NCBI RefSeq assembly: GCF_003111645.1
Contig: NZ_CP022187.1
Span: forward strand, 868,001 to 932,000
DNA from: Parazoarcus communis
GTDB taxonomy: Bacteria > Pseudomonadota > Gammaproteobacteria > Burkholderiales > Rhodocyclaceae
Length of the DNA: 64,000 nt
Direction: 5' to 3'
Part shown: positions 1-8,992 of the stretch, piece after piece
Layout: every line of letters starts with the position of its first letter
Numbering within the stretch: the first letter of the stretch is position 1
Notes under the pieces: generated by a model
What the model was told of the DNA's origin: nothing
Seen by the model: only the letters and a program-made list of their open reading frames with translations
Databases searched by the model: none
Program-made: the position numbers and the translations under genes

Positions 1-2040
1 GAGCATGACGGGCTGTTTGAGGTCTTCGGCGGTCGCCTCGATTGCCGCAACGATCTCAAGGTAATCCTCGAGGCTTTCGGTCGGCGGCATAAAAACGTAA
101 AGGACGCCGTTACGTGCTTCCGCGCACATGGCGGTGCGCGAAATCCAGCCGGCGGATTGCTTGAGTTCCGGACGGCGCCCGGTCGATTCCGCCAGCGAGC
201 TCGTGCCACCATGGGCAGGTGCCGTCGAAACACCCCTGCCGGCGCCACTGTCCGCGCCGACGCCGGTCACGACGCCAGTACTGCCGGAACGGCGCAAGGT
301 CGCGCCATCGGGTCGCGATGCGGGCCCGAGCTGGAGCTTGAGCGCGGCATGTGCCGGCAGCGGCGGGTAGTAATCGAAGGGGTCGGGCTGATGAATGACA
401 GGGCGATCACCCGCCACGGCCCAAGGCTGCGAGTCGAGCGGCAGACGGTAGCCCATGGGCGAGTCGCCAGGGAACAGATAGCAGCGTTCGCTGCGCAGGA
501 ACCATGGCCCAGTCTGCCATTCGCCTGAAACCGCATTGCGCGTGATCGGGAAGGCATAGCCGCAGACCTTGGCCAGGCCCTGCGTGAATACCTTCATCAG
601 GCGCTCGCGTTCCATTTCGTCGTCGATCCGTGAGTCGAACGGGTCAACGTTTGCCGGCAGGCGACGCTCGCGCCACATGTAATAGAACACATCTTCGTAG
701 GCGGGGAAGACGTACTCGGGTGCAAGGCCGAGCTTGTTCGCGACACTGCGCAGGAAGGTGCCGGCGATGACATCGTCTGCGGTGCCGGGCTTGCTTTCGT
801 CGGCAATCAGATCGGGGCGCGACCACATCGGTTCGCCATCCTTGCGCCAGTAGCAGTTCAGCGACCAGCGCGGGAGTTGCTCACCCGGATACCACTTGCC
901 CTGACCAAAGTGCACCAGCCCGTTCGGGCCGTACTTGTTGCGCAGGCGGTGATACAGGTCAGTCGACAGCCGCTTCTTGTCCGGGCCCATGGCCGCGGTG
1001 TTCCATTCGTCGCCTTCGGCGTCGTCCACTGAAACAAAGGTGGGTTCGCCACCCTGGGTGAGGCGCACGTCGTGCTCGTTGAGCTCGCCGTCGATTGCAT
1101 GTCCGAGGCGAACGATTTCGTCCCACTGCTCTTCGGTGTAGGGCTTGGTTACGCGGGGCGCTTCCCAGATCCGGGTGACCTTCATTTCGTGCTCGAAGGT
1201 GACCTCGCACTTCTCGAGTGCGCCGGTGATGGGCGCAGCGGACGTTGGGTCGGGCGAGCAGGCGAGGGGAATGTGGCCTTCGCCGGCGAACAGGCCCGAG
1301 GTCGGATCAAGGCCGATCCAGCCTGCGCCGGGCAGATAGACCTCGCACCATGCATGCAGGTCGGTGAAGTCCTGCTCCGGTCCGCTCGGGCCGTCCAGCG
1401 ACTTGACGTCGGCAGTGAGCTGAATAAGGTAGCCGGACACGAAACGCGCAGCGAGGCCGAGGTGGCGCATCAACTGCACGAGCAGCCATGCCGAGTCGCG
1501 GCACGAGCCGGACTTCTTGACCAGCGTTTCTTCCGGGGTCTGTACGCCGGGTTCGAGGCGAATCAGATAGCCGATGTGGGAGTACAGGTCGCTATTGACC
1601 TTCACCAGGAAGTCGACGCTGCGGCGTTCGGTGAGGTCGATCGTCTCCAGGTACTCCTCGAACTTCGGCGTCAGCGGAAGTTTGAGCAGGTAGGGCGCAA
1701 GCTCGTGGTTCTGCGATGCTTCGTACTTGAACGGGAAGTTCTCCGCATAGGGCTCAAGGAAGAAGGCAAAGGGGTTGATCACCGACATCTCGGCGACGAG
1801 GTCAACCTGGACCTTGAAGTGGTCGGTTGGCTTCTCGAACACGAGCCGGGCAAGGTAGTTCGACTGGGGATCCTGCTGCCAGTTGATGAAGTGATCTTCG
1901 GGAAGCACCCGAAGCGAATACGAAAGTATGCTGGTCCGGCTATGTGGCGCGGGACGCAGACGGACAACTTGCGGGCCAAGGTTGATCGGGCGATCGTAGT
2001 GATAGGTGGTGACGTGAGACAGCGCCACATGAATCGACAT
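1..2040 (-). CDS. Transglutaminase-like / DUF2126 protein, 3' end cut by window edge
   Basis: Only the first 680 codons are present; the C-terminus lies before position 1. The ATG at 2040 has a purine-rich AAGGAAG about 5 bases upstream. The N-terminal part starts MSIHVALSHVTTYHYDRP, typical of the bacterial transglutaminase N-terminal domain. The papain-like core follows, with a nucleophile segment KKSGSCRDSAW (residues ~173-183) and a later DLHAWCEVYLPGAGWIGLDP carrying the catalytic His and Asp. The second half is the DUF2126 region that accompanies this family in large (~1,100 aa) proteins. Substrate is unknown; family members are usually annotated as cytoplasmic transglutaminase-like or protease-like proteins. 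It is divergent from the M20 amidohydrolase, with 247 bp between them. Family assignment is firm, function is not. Confidence 0.9.
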   Translation of the reverse strand, partial: MSIHVALSHVTTYHYDRPINLGPQVVRLRPAPHSRTSILSYSLRVLPEDHFINWQQDPQSNYLARLVFEKPTDHFKVQVDLVAEMSVINPFAFFLEPYAENFPFKYEASQNHELAPYLLKLPLTPKFEEYLETIDLTERRSVDFLVKVNSDLYSHIGYLIRLEPGVQTPEETLVKKSGSCRDSAWLLVQLMRHLGLAARFVSGYLIQLTADVKSLDGPSGPEQDFTDLHAWCEVYLPGAGWIGLDPTSGLFAGEGHIPLACSPDPTSAAPITGALEKCEVTFEHEMKVTRIWEAPRVTKPYTEEQWDEIVRLGHAIDGELNEHDVRLTQGGEPTFVSVDDAEGDEWNTAAMGPDKKRLSTDLYHRLRNKYGPNGLVHFGQGKWYPGEQLPRWSLNCYWRKDGEPMWSRPDLIADESKPGTADDVIAGTFLRSVANKLGLAPEYVFPAYEDVFYYMWRERRLPANVDPFDSRIDDEMERERLMKVFTQGLAKVCGYAFPITRNAVSGEWQTGPWFLRSERCYLFPGDSPMGYRLPLDSQPWAVAGDRPVIHQPDPFDYYPPLPAHAALKLQLGPASRPDGATLRRSGSTGVVTGVGADSGAGRGVSTAPAHGGTSSLAESTGRRPELKQSAGWISRTAMCAEARNGVLYVFMPPTESLEDYLEIVAAIEATAEDLKQPVML

Positions 2041-2287
2041 GGATGCTTCCTTTTCGCTGGCAGAATGTTCTGTGTTGGAGCAATTCCCGCGCCATGTAAA
2101 AACGCTCGGATTTGGCGGGAAATGTACGATTTATGCACCATTTCCGGGCGCGCCCATTTTTGGGGCGCACCCGAATTGGTTTGACTTGCTCTATTGTGCC
2201 CTTTTCACGCTGCGCGGCAATGACGGATAACCTGTAATACACTGAAAGCAACACAGCGCAAAGACAGGCCTTAGCCATCGCCAGATC

Positions 2288-3460
2288 ATGAGTGTCATTG
2301 ACCGAGTTCGTCCAGCCCATTCCCGCCTGAAGGCCATTCGTCGCGATATCCATGCTCACCCCGAGCTCGCCTTCATGGAGCACCGGACCGCATCGGTCGT
2401 GGTCAAGGAGCTCGAAACGGCGGGAATCGAGGTGCATCAGGGTATCGGCGGTACCGGCGTGGTCGGCGTGATTCGCGCCGGTCGCAGTCTGCGCGCCATC
2501 GGCCTTCGCGCCGACATGGACGCGCTCTCGATCACCGAGCGTAATACCTTCGAGCACCGCTCGACGCACGAAGGCTGCATGCACGCCTGCGGTCATGATG
2601 GCCATACCACCATGCTGCTCGGGGCCGCGCAGGTGCTCGCCGAGCACAAAGGCTTCGATGGCACGGTCTACCTGATCTTCCAGCCTGCAGAAGAGGGCGA
2701 GGGCGGCGGTCGCGTCATGATCGAGGATGGTCTGTTCGAGCGCTTCCCGATGGAATCCGTTTTCGGCATGCACAACTGGCCGGGCATCCCTGCCGGGCAG
2801 TTTGCAGTGCACGCGGGGCCGGTGATGGCAAGCGCCGATCGTTTCGATATCCGTGTTCTCGGCACCGGCGCCCATGCCGCGATGCCCCACCTTGGCGCCG
2901 ACCCTGTCGCAGCCGGTGCCGCGCTGGTGCAGGCAATCCAGACTATCGTGTCGCGCACGCTGGACCCGGCGGATGCTGCCGTGGTGTCGGTGACGCAGTT
3001 TCACGCCGGAGAGGCCTACAACGTGATTCCGGATCGCGCCGAGCTTTCCGGTACCGTGCGCGCCTTCTCCGAGCTCGTGCAACAACGTATCGAACAGCGC
3101 CTGGGAGAACTCTGCGTGGGCATCGGCGACGCCTTTGGCGTGCGTGTCGATTTCGAGTACCGCCGCGGCTATCCGCCGACGATCAACACCCCGGCCGAAG
3201 CAGCGCTGTGCGTGGAAACCGCAACCAGCCTGGTGGGCGCAGACAAGGTCGACACAATGGCAAGGCCGAGCATGGGGGCAGAGGATTTCTCCTACTTTCT
3301 GCAGCGCAAGCCCGGCGCCTATGTCTGGATCGGCAATGGACCGGGGGAGGGCGGCTGCATGCTGCACAACCCCAATTACGACTTCAACGACGAGATTCTT
3401 CCCGTCGGCGTGGCCTACTGGGTGGAACTGGTCAATCGCCTGCTTCCGGCCGGGAAGTGA
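2288..3460 (+). CDS. M20D family amidohydrolase (hippurate hydrolase-like)
   Basis: This 390-residue protein matches the M20D family, metal-dependent hydrolases of N-acyl amino acids such as hippurate or N-acetyl amino acids. Visible metal and catalytic motifs are RADMDAL (74-80), HACGHDGH (99-106) and PAEEGEGG (133-140). A dimerisation lid domain lies in the middle and a GAEDF motif near the C-terminus supplies the last ligand. Length is normal for the family. No signal peptide is seen, so it should be cytoplasmic. The family is broad, so the substrate cannot be read from sequence. It is followed 64 bp later, on the same strand, by an ABC-permease gene with no obvious functional link. Confidence 0.88.
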   Translation: MSVIDRVRPAHSRLKAIRRDIHAHPELAFMEHRTASVVVKELETAGIEVHQGIGGTGVVGVIRAGRSLRAIGLRADMDALSITERNTFEHRSTHEGCMHACGHDGHTTMLLGAAQVLAEHKGFDGTVYLIFQPAEEGEGGGRVMIEDGLFERFPMESVFGMHNWPGIPAGQFAVHAGPVMASADRFDIRVLGTGAHAAMPHLGADPVAAGAALVQAIQTIVSRTLDPADAAVVSVTQFHAGEAYNVIPDRAELSGTVRAFSELVQQRIEQRLGELCVGIGDAFGVRVDFEYRRGYPPTINTPAEAALCVETATSLVGADKVDTMARPSMGAEDFSYFLQRKPGAYVWIGNGPGEGGCMLHNPNYDFNDEILPVGVAYWVELVNRLLPAGK

Positions 3461-3524
3461 GCCACGTATTGAACCGATTCACCGCGGGACCGTCCATCTC
3501 CGCATTACGTCCCGTTAGCAGCTC

Positions 3525-6020
3525 ATGAACACTCTCCGTCTTGCCTTTCGCATGATGCGTCGCGACTTCCGTGCCGGCGAACTGCATCTGCTGGGTCTTG
3601 CCATCATCATCGCCGTCGCCAGCCTGACCAGCGTCGGATTTCTCGCCGACCGGGTCGGGCGTGGGCTCGACCGCGAAGCCAACCAGCTGCTTGGCGGCGA
3701 TCTGCTGCTGCGGGCTGATCAACCGTGGCCGGATTCGTTTGCGGACGAGGCGCGTCAGCGCGGACTGCGCGTGGCGTCTACGGTTCTGTTCACCAGCATG
3801 GCCAGTACCGAGGACGATGCGGTGCTGGCCGGCGTCAAGGTGGTTGAGGACGGCTATCCGCTGCGTGGTTCCGTGCGTCTCGCGCCCGGGCCGAATCAGC
3901 CCGACGCCGAGGCAGGGCGGTCGCCGGCGCCAGGAGAAGTATGGCTGGACGAACGGCTTTTCGCGCAGCTTGGGCTGAAGACGGGAGATGCCGTCAGTCT
4001 CGGCCTGCAGACGTTCCGGGTCGGCGGCATGATCAGCTTCGAGTCCGATCGCGGCGCCAACTTCTTCAGTCTGCTGCCGCGGGCCATCTTCAATCTCTCC
4101 GATCTTGCGGACACCGGCCTGATCACGGCCGGCAGCCGTGCGAACTGGCGGCTTCATCTGGCGGGCACCCCCGAAGCCGTGAGTGCATACGAGCAGTGGG
4201 CGCGGAGCGCGCTGGGGCGCGGTCAATCGGTTGAGACCATCGAGAATGCCCGCCCCGAGGTTCGCGCCGCGCTCGATCAGGCACAGCGCTTTCTGCGGCT
4301 GGCCGCCTTGCTGGCGGTGATTCTGGCAGCGGTTGCAGTCGGGCTGTCGGCTCGGCGGTTCATGCAGCGCCACCTCGACGCGTGCGCCGTCATGCGCTGT
4401 CTCGGCGCACGCCAGGCGCAAGTACTGGGAATTGTCATCGGTGAGTTTCTGATCTTCGGTCTGGTCGCTGCCGCGCTCGGCAGCGCACTGGGCTGGAGCG
4501 TGCAGTGGGGGCTCGGGAGCGGCTTGCGTGAGGTGCTGGCTACCGAACTGCCCGCACCGTCAATGCTGCCGCTCGCGCATGGTCTGCTGGTCGGCATGGC
4601 GCTCCTGATCGGCTTCGTGCTGCCGCAGTTGCTTCGCCTCGGGGCGGTGCCGACGCTGCGGGTTCTGCGACGTGAATTCTCCTCGGCAGAGCCACTCAGC
4701 AACAGCGCATGGGGGCTCGGTTTGCTGGCCCTGCTGGGGCTGATCTTCTGGATTGCTGCCGATGTCCGGCTCGGGGTCGCCGTGGCGGGCGGCTTTGCGG
4801 TGGCGCTTGGCGTGTATGCCCTTGCCGGTTGGTTTGTGCTGCATCTCGCCACCCGGTTCAAGGGGCGGGGCAGTCTGAGGGGCGGCGGCTGGCGATACGG
4901 GATTGCTGCACTCGGGCGACGCATGGTGCCGAGCGTGATTCAGGTCGCTGCGCTTGGCCTGGGGATGACGGCCTTGCTGTTGCTGACCCTTGTCCGTGGC
5001 GACCTGCTGAACGACTGGCGCAACATGACGCCGGCCGATGCGCCCAACCGGTTCGTGATCAATATTCAGCCCGACCAGCGCGCAGCGCTGGAAGACTTCT
5101 TCGTCGCTGAAGGCCTTGCGCGCCCCGGGGTCGAGCCGATGATCCGTGGCCGCATGCTTGCCATCAATGGCGAGGCGGTAAAGCCGGACAGCTTCGAGGA
5201 CACCCGTACGCGCCGGCTCGCTGCGCGAGAATTCAATCTGTCCTATTCGAGTGCGCTGCCCGAGGGAAACGAGATCATCGACGGACAGTGGCATGGCGCG
5301 GGCGAAACTGCGCAGTTTTCCGTGGAGAAGGGGCTCGCCGAAACCTTTGGCATCAAGCTGGGCGACAGCGTGCGCTTCGAGGTGGCCGGCCAGCAGGTCG
5401 AAGCACCGGTGACCAGTGTGCGCGAGCTGAACTGGGATTCGATGCGGGTGAACTTCTTCTTCATTGCGTCCGAAGGGCTGCTGGAAGACTATCCGGCAAG
5501 CCTGATCACCAGTTTCCACCTTCCACTGGAGCAGCATGACTTCACCACGCGCCTGGTGGCCGCCTTCCCCAATCTGTCGGTAATCGACATTGGTGCGGTG
5601 CTCACCCAGGTCAAGACCATGACCGACAAGCTGATTCTGATCGTGCAGTTCGTATTCGGCTTTGCAGTGGTGGCAGGGCTGGTGGTGCTGTATGCGGCGC
5701 TGCAGTCGACCCATGACGAGCGTGAATTCGAACTTGCCATGCTGCGCACGCTCGGCGCACGAAATCGCCAGGTGCGGCAGGCCTTGAGCGCCGAGTTCAT
5801 TGCGCTCGGCGGCGTGGCCGGTGTGCTGGCCGGTATCGGCGCAACGGCGATCGGGTGGGCTCTTGCACACTTCGTGTTCAGGATGGACTACATCCCTTCG
5901 GGCTGGCCCTTGCTGCTGTCGAGCCTTGCAGGGGCGGCAGGCGTGATGCTTGGAGGATGGATCGGCACCCGCGGCCTGCTGTCGCGCCCCCCGCTGGCGA
6001 GCCTGAGGGCATTGGGTTGA
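3525..6020 (+). CDS. FtsX-like ABC transporter permease (YbbP family)
   Basis: An 831-residue membrane protein with the architecture of YbbP-type MacB/FtsX permeases. There is one N-terminal transmembrane helix (~residues 20-42), a large periplasmic domain, a central block of hydrophobic helices (~250-480), a second periplasmic domain (~490-690), and three C-terminal helices. FtsX-type motifs (RRFMQRHLDACAVMRCLGA and ELAMLRTLGARN) sit in the two cytoplasmic loops. Such proteins normally pair with a YbbA-type ATPase. No ATPase gene adjoins it here, so the partner must be encoded elsewhere if it acts as a transporter. No strong Shine-Dalgarno sequence precedes the ATG. rmuC starts two bases after the stop codon. 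Confidence 0.85.
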   Translation: MNTLRLAFRMMRRDFRAGELHLLGLAIIIAVASLTSVGFLADRVGRGLDREANQLLGGDLLLRADQPWPDSFADEARQRGLRVASTVLFTSMASTEDDAVLAGVKVVEDGYPLRGSVRLAPGPNQPDAEAGRSPAPGEVWLDERLFAQLGLKTGDAVSLGLQTFRVGGMISFESDRGANFFSLLPRAIFNLSDLADTGLITAGSRANWRLHLAGTPEAVSAYEQWARSALGRGQSVETIENARPEVRAALDQAQRFLRLAALLAVILAAVAVGLSARRFMQRHLDACAVMRCLGARQAQVLGIVIGEFLIFGLVAAALGSALGWSVQWGLGSGLREVLATELPAPSMLPLAHGLLVGMALLIGFVLPQLLRLGAVPTLRVLRREFSSAEPLSNSAWGLGLLALLGLIFWIAADVRLGVAVAGGFAVALGVYALAGWFVLHLATRFKGRGSLRGGGWRYGIAALGRRMVPSVIQVAALGLGMTALLLLTLVRGDLLNDWRNMTPADAPNRFVINIQPDQRAALEDFFVAEGLARPGVEPMIRGRMLAINGEAVKPDSFEDTRTRRLAAREFNLSYSSALPEGNEIIDGQWHGAGETAQFSVEKGLAETFGIKLGDSVRFEVAGQQVEAPVTSVRELNWDSMRVNFFFIASEGLLEDYPASLITSFHLPLEQHDFTTRLVAAFPNLSVIDIGAVLTQVKTMTDKLILIVQFVFGFAVVAGLVVLYAALQSTHDEREFELAMLRTLGARNRQVRQALSAEFIALGGVAGVLAGIGATAIGWALAHFVFRMDYIPSGWPLLLSSLAGAAGVMLGGWIGTRGLLSRPPLASLRALG

Positions 6021-6021
6021 A

Positions 6022-7227
6022 ATGATGCAGATATTCAGTAATGCCGAGCTTGTCCTGCTCGGGATGCTCGCGCTGGTGCTTGTGCTCCTGCTCTGGGTCG
6101 TGATGCGCACCGGTCGCCTGGAGCGCGACGTTCAATCGAAGCTCGGGGAACGCCTGGACCAGCAGCTTGCAGCACAGCATCGCGATCTGCTGCGTGACCT
6201 TCACGATGGGCTGACCCGGCAGACCGACCGCATCGGCGATCACGCCCGCGCCGACAGGGAAATCCTGCAACGCGGACTGGGTGCGGCCTCAGTGCAGCTT
6301 TCGCGCAGTATCGAAGCGCTGACACACAGCGTCGATGGCCGTCTGCAGACGCTTGCCGGGCAGGTGAACGAGCGTCTCGACGAGGGTTTCCGCAAGACCA
6401 ACGACACCTTTGCCAGTGTCATGTCCCGCCTCGCCACCATCGACGAGGCGCAGAAGAAGATCGACGGCCTCACCACGAACGTGGTCAGCCTCCAGGAGCT
6501 TCTGGGCGACAAGAAGGCACGCGGGGCGTTTGGTGAAGTACAGCTCGAAGCCCTGGTACGCAATTCGCTTCCGCCCGACGCGTTCGAATTCCAATCGACC
6601 CTGCCCAACAATACCCGGGCCGACTGTGTGCTCAAACTGCCCGAGCCAACCGGGATGGTGGCCGTGGATGCGAAGTTCCCGCTGGAGAACTATCACCGCA
6701 TGTTCGACAGCAGTCTCGCGGAACTCGATCGCAAGGCCGCGCAGGTGGCGTTCCGGGCCGACGTGCGCCGCCATGTGGATGCGATCGCAGGCAAGTACAT
6801 CCTGCCCGGCGTGACATCCGATGGTGCGATGATGTTCCTGCCCGCCGAGGCCGTGTTCGCCGAACTGCACGCCTATCATCCCGAGGTCATTGCCTATGCA
6901 CAGGGCAAGCGGGTCTGGATCGTGTCACCCACCACGCTGATGGCGGTGCTCAATACGGCGCGTGCTGTGCTCAAGGATGTCGAGACGCGCAAGCAGATCC
7001 ACGTCATCCAGGATGCGCTGGGCAAGCTGGCAAAGGATTTTCACCGCTTTGACGAGCGCATGAATGCGCTTGCGCGGCACATCGATCAGGCCAGCAAGGA
7101 CGTGCAGGACGTGCAGACCTCGAGTCGCAAGATCACTGCGCACTTCCAGAAAATCGAGTCGGCGCGCCTCGACGAAATCGACGAGTTCGACCGCCTGCCC
7201 GAAACAGCAGCTCAGCCGCCGATATAG
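6022..7227 (+). CDS. rmuC: DNA recombination protein RmuC
   Basis: A 401-residue protein with one N-terminal transmembrane helix (~residues 8-27), a long coiled-coil stretch (~30-150) and the RmuC nuclease-like domain. Recognisable blocks are [26 protein letters not shown] and [13 protein letters not shown]. RmuC limits recombination at inverted repeats in E. coli and contains a restriction-endonuclease-like fold; its exact substrate is not settled. It follows the YbbP-like permease by one base, so the two are probably cotranscribed. Its last 16 bp overlap the 3' end of moaA on the opposite strand. Confidence 0.93.
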   Translation: MMQIFSNAELVLLGMLALVLVLLLWVVMRTGRLERDVQSKLGERLDQQLAAQHRDLLRDLHDGLTRQTDRIGDHARADREILQRGLGAASVQLSRSIEALTHSVDGRLQTLAGQVNERLDEGFRKTNDTFASVMSRLATIDEAQKKIDGLTTNVVSLQELLGDKKARGAFGEVQLEALVRNSLPPDAFEFQSTLPNNTRADCVLKLPEPTGMVAVDAKFPLENYHRMFDSSLAELDRKAAQVAFRADVRRHVDAIAGKYILPGVTSDGAMMFLPAEAVFAELHAYHPEVIAYAQGKRVWIVSPTTLMAVLNTARAVLKDVETRKQIHVIQDALGKLAKDFHRFDERMNALARHIDQASKDVQDVQTSSRKITAHFQKIESARLDEIDEFDRLPETAAQPPI

Positions 7228-8282
7228 GACATTTCGATCTTGGGGCGCGAGGCCGTGGCTGCGGTGCGAATCTCGGAGTAGCGGTCGTCGCGCTGTGTCC
7301 ACACTCCGGCAATCGCGGCATCGAGCCGACGGTCGTCCGCGCCGCTGCGCAGCAGGTCACGCAGATCGTGTCCCTGCTGCGCGAAAAGGCAGGTGTAGAG
7401 CTTGCCTTCGGTTGATAGCCGGATGCGGGTACAGGTGCTGCAGAACGCCTGGGTGACCGACGAAATGACGCCGATCTCGCCGCCGCCGTCCCGATAGCGC
7501 CAGCGCTCGGCGACTTCACCCTCGTAATTGGGGTCGATGGGCTCGAGCGGGAAGTGTGTGCCAATGCGCTCGATGACATCGCGCGACGGCAGCACTTCAT
7601 CCATCTTCCAGCCGTTGCTGGCACCAACGTCCATGAATTCGATGAAGCGCAGGATGTGGCCACTGTTGCGGAAGTGCCCGGCCATCGGAACGATGTCCTG
7701 ATCGTTGCTGCCGCGCTTGACCACCATGTTGACCTTGATTGCGTCAAAACCCGCGGACTTCGCCGCATCGATGCCCTCAAGGACACGCGCCACCGGATAG
7801 TCGGCATCGTTCATGCTGCGGAAGAGCTGATCGTCGAGCGCATCCAGGCTCACCGTTACGCGATGCAGGCCCGCGTCGCGCAAGGTCTGCGCCAGTTTCG
7901 GGAGGAGCACGCCATTCGTGGTCAGCGTGATCTCCACGTCGTCCAGTTTCGCAAGCATGCCGATCAGGCGCTCGATGTCCTTGCGCAGAAGGGGCTCGCC
8001 GCCGGTGATGCGGATCTTGCGTACGCCACGTTCGACAAAAAGCCGGGCCACACGGTAGATCTCTTCAAAGCTCAGCAGTTGTGTCCGCGGCAGGAAGGGG
8101 TAGTCCTTGTCGAAGACCTCACGCGGCATGCAGTACACACAGCGGAAGTTGCAGCGATCGGTTACCGAGATCCGCAGGTCACGCACGTTCCGGCCGCGAC
8201 GGTCGAACAGCGGGCCGTCCTGAACCGACGCGGGTTCAGGCAGGGGAAGCGAAGCAGTGTTGTGGATCGGGATGACTTTCAT
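7212..8282 (-). CDS. moaA: GTP 3',8-cyclase MoaA
   Basis: A radical-SAM enzyme of molybdenum cofactor synthesis that converts GTP to 3',8-cyclo-GTP. The N-terminal 4Fe-4S motif CNFRCVYC uses Cys44, Cys48 and Cys51. The C-terminal cluster motif [19 protein letters not shown] and the terminal Gly-Gly (MSYIGG) are both present, as needed for activity. I chose the ATG at 8282, giving 356 residues; an in-frame TTG at 8360 would add 26 residues without homology to the family. It converges on rmuC with a 16-bp overlap. No other molybdenum cofactor gene is in the window. Confidence 0.95.
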   Translation of the reverse strand: MKVIPIHNTASLPLPEPASVQDGPLFDRRGRNVRDLRISVTDRCNFRCVYCMPREVFDKDYPFLPRTQLLSFEEIYRVARLFVERGVRKIRITGGEPLLRKDIERLIGMLAKLDDVEITLTTNGVLLPKLAQTLRDAGLHRVTVSLDALDDQLFRSMNDADYPVARVLEGIDAAKSAGFDAIKVNMVVKRGSNDQDIVPMAGHFRNSGHILRFIEFMDVGASNGWKMDEVLPSRDVIERIGTHFPLEPIDPNYEGEVAERWRYRDGGGEIGVISSVTQAFCSTCTRIRLSTEGKLYTCLFAQQGHDLRDLLRSGADDRRLDAAIAGVWTQRDDRYSEIRTAATASRPKIEMSYIGG

Positions 8283-8591
8283 GGTGGGGTACGCAGGTTT
8301 TTGACTTTCGACTGATCCTGCAGCCGACTGTTCCACAGTGCCTTGTCCGTGGTCAAGCAAGTAAAAGCACTTCGTTTGTTGTGGTTACTACGGATAGCTC
8401 AGCCCAAATTGGGGAGCAATTCGTGAATACCCGCACGCTGAGGCTGATTCAGTCGCATTAAACACTTTCAGAACCTATATCTTTAGAGATAATAAACGCC
8501 GTAAACGCCGTAAACGCCGTAAACGACAGAAGCCATATTTCTGAACTGGTCACTGGACGTGGCTGAATTTGAGAGCACGAGGAGTTGTACC
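8283..8591. other. Intergenic region between divergent moaA and a small unknown gene
   Basis: 309 bp without a convincing gene. It must hold the promoters of moaA (leftward) and of the small gene starting at 8592 (rightward). The main structure is the TAAACGCCG tandem repeat near 8493-8525. I see no molybdenum-cofactor riboswitch consensus and no strong sigma-70 pair. Confidence 0.5.
8493..8525. repeat. 9-bp tandem repeat, TAAACGCCG x 3.7
   Basis: Three exact copies of TAAACGCCG at 8493-8501, 8502-8510 and 8511-8519, followed by a partial copy TAAACG at 8520-8525. The array ends 66 bp before the preferred start of the downstream gene, within its likely promoter region. The regular 9-bp phase could reflect slipped-strand expansion or a multi-site protein-binding region. 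It is AT-richer than its surroundings. Confidence 0.9.
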
Positions 8592-8885
8592 TTGAACGCA
8601 CGCTGCGGCAATCTGCCGCGAAAAACTGACACCACCGCCCTTTACGACCGGTTTCCCCACTTGCGGGGCATTGACCTGATCTGGGGTACAAGGGAGTGTC
8701 GCCAGTACATTTCGAACCTGATGACCGATACGCGCGGTGGAAAGCGCCAGGGATTCCCCGCTGAGCATGCCATGACCATCATGCGTTTGCTGATGGAACA
8801 CGACAATCTGTATCCGCAGTTCGAGAACGAGCCCTTTGATCTGCGTTGGGGTGACGGTCCGATGCGACGTACGAGCGGGCGCTGA
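8592..8885 (+). CDS. Small conserved hypothetical protein
   Basis: I prefer the TTG at 8592 because AGGAG (8580-8584) lies seven bases upstream; this gives 97 residues. An in-frame GTG at 8559 would add 11 residues but has no ribosome-binding site. The sequence includes HLRGIDLIWGTRECRQYISN and NRQGFP-like KRQGFPAEHA segments. I associate these with short proteins of unknown function in Rhodocyclales, but this is recollection rather than a search result. There is no signal peptide, transmembrane helix or metal motif. It lies 107 bp upstream of the Lon-like protease gene on the same strand. Confidence 0.7.
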   Translation: MNARCGNLPRKTDTTALYDRFPHLRGIDLIWGTRECRQYISNLMTDTRGGKRQGFPAEHAMTIMRLLMEHDNLYPQFENEPFDLRWGDGPMRRTSGR

Positions 8886-8992
8886 TTCCCGTCTGAGGCT
8901 TGCCCGCGGCCGCAACAGAGGTAAAGATGTAGGGTGCCCGGTCGTCGCGATCGGGCCAGTCACCTTCGTTTCGGCTTCCGGAGAACAAGAAC

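Noticed and set aside
1940-3367. Long minus-strand frame opposite the M20 amidohydrolase
   Set aside because: It lies antisense to a clearly conserved enzyme, lacks a ribosome-binding site and has His/Arg-rich composition typical of antisense frames.
8283-8460. Molybdenum-cofactor riboswitch upstream of moaA
   Set aside because: I could not find the conserved core or stems of that RNA class. The nearby CCCAAATTGGGG-like sequence is a short imperfect palindrome only.
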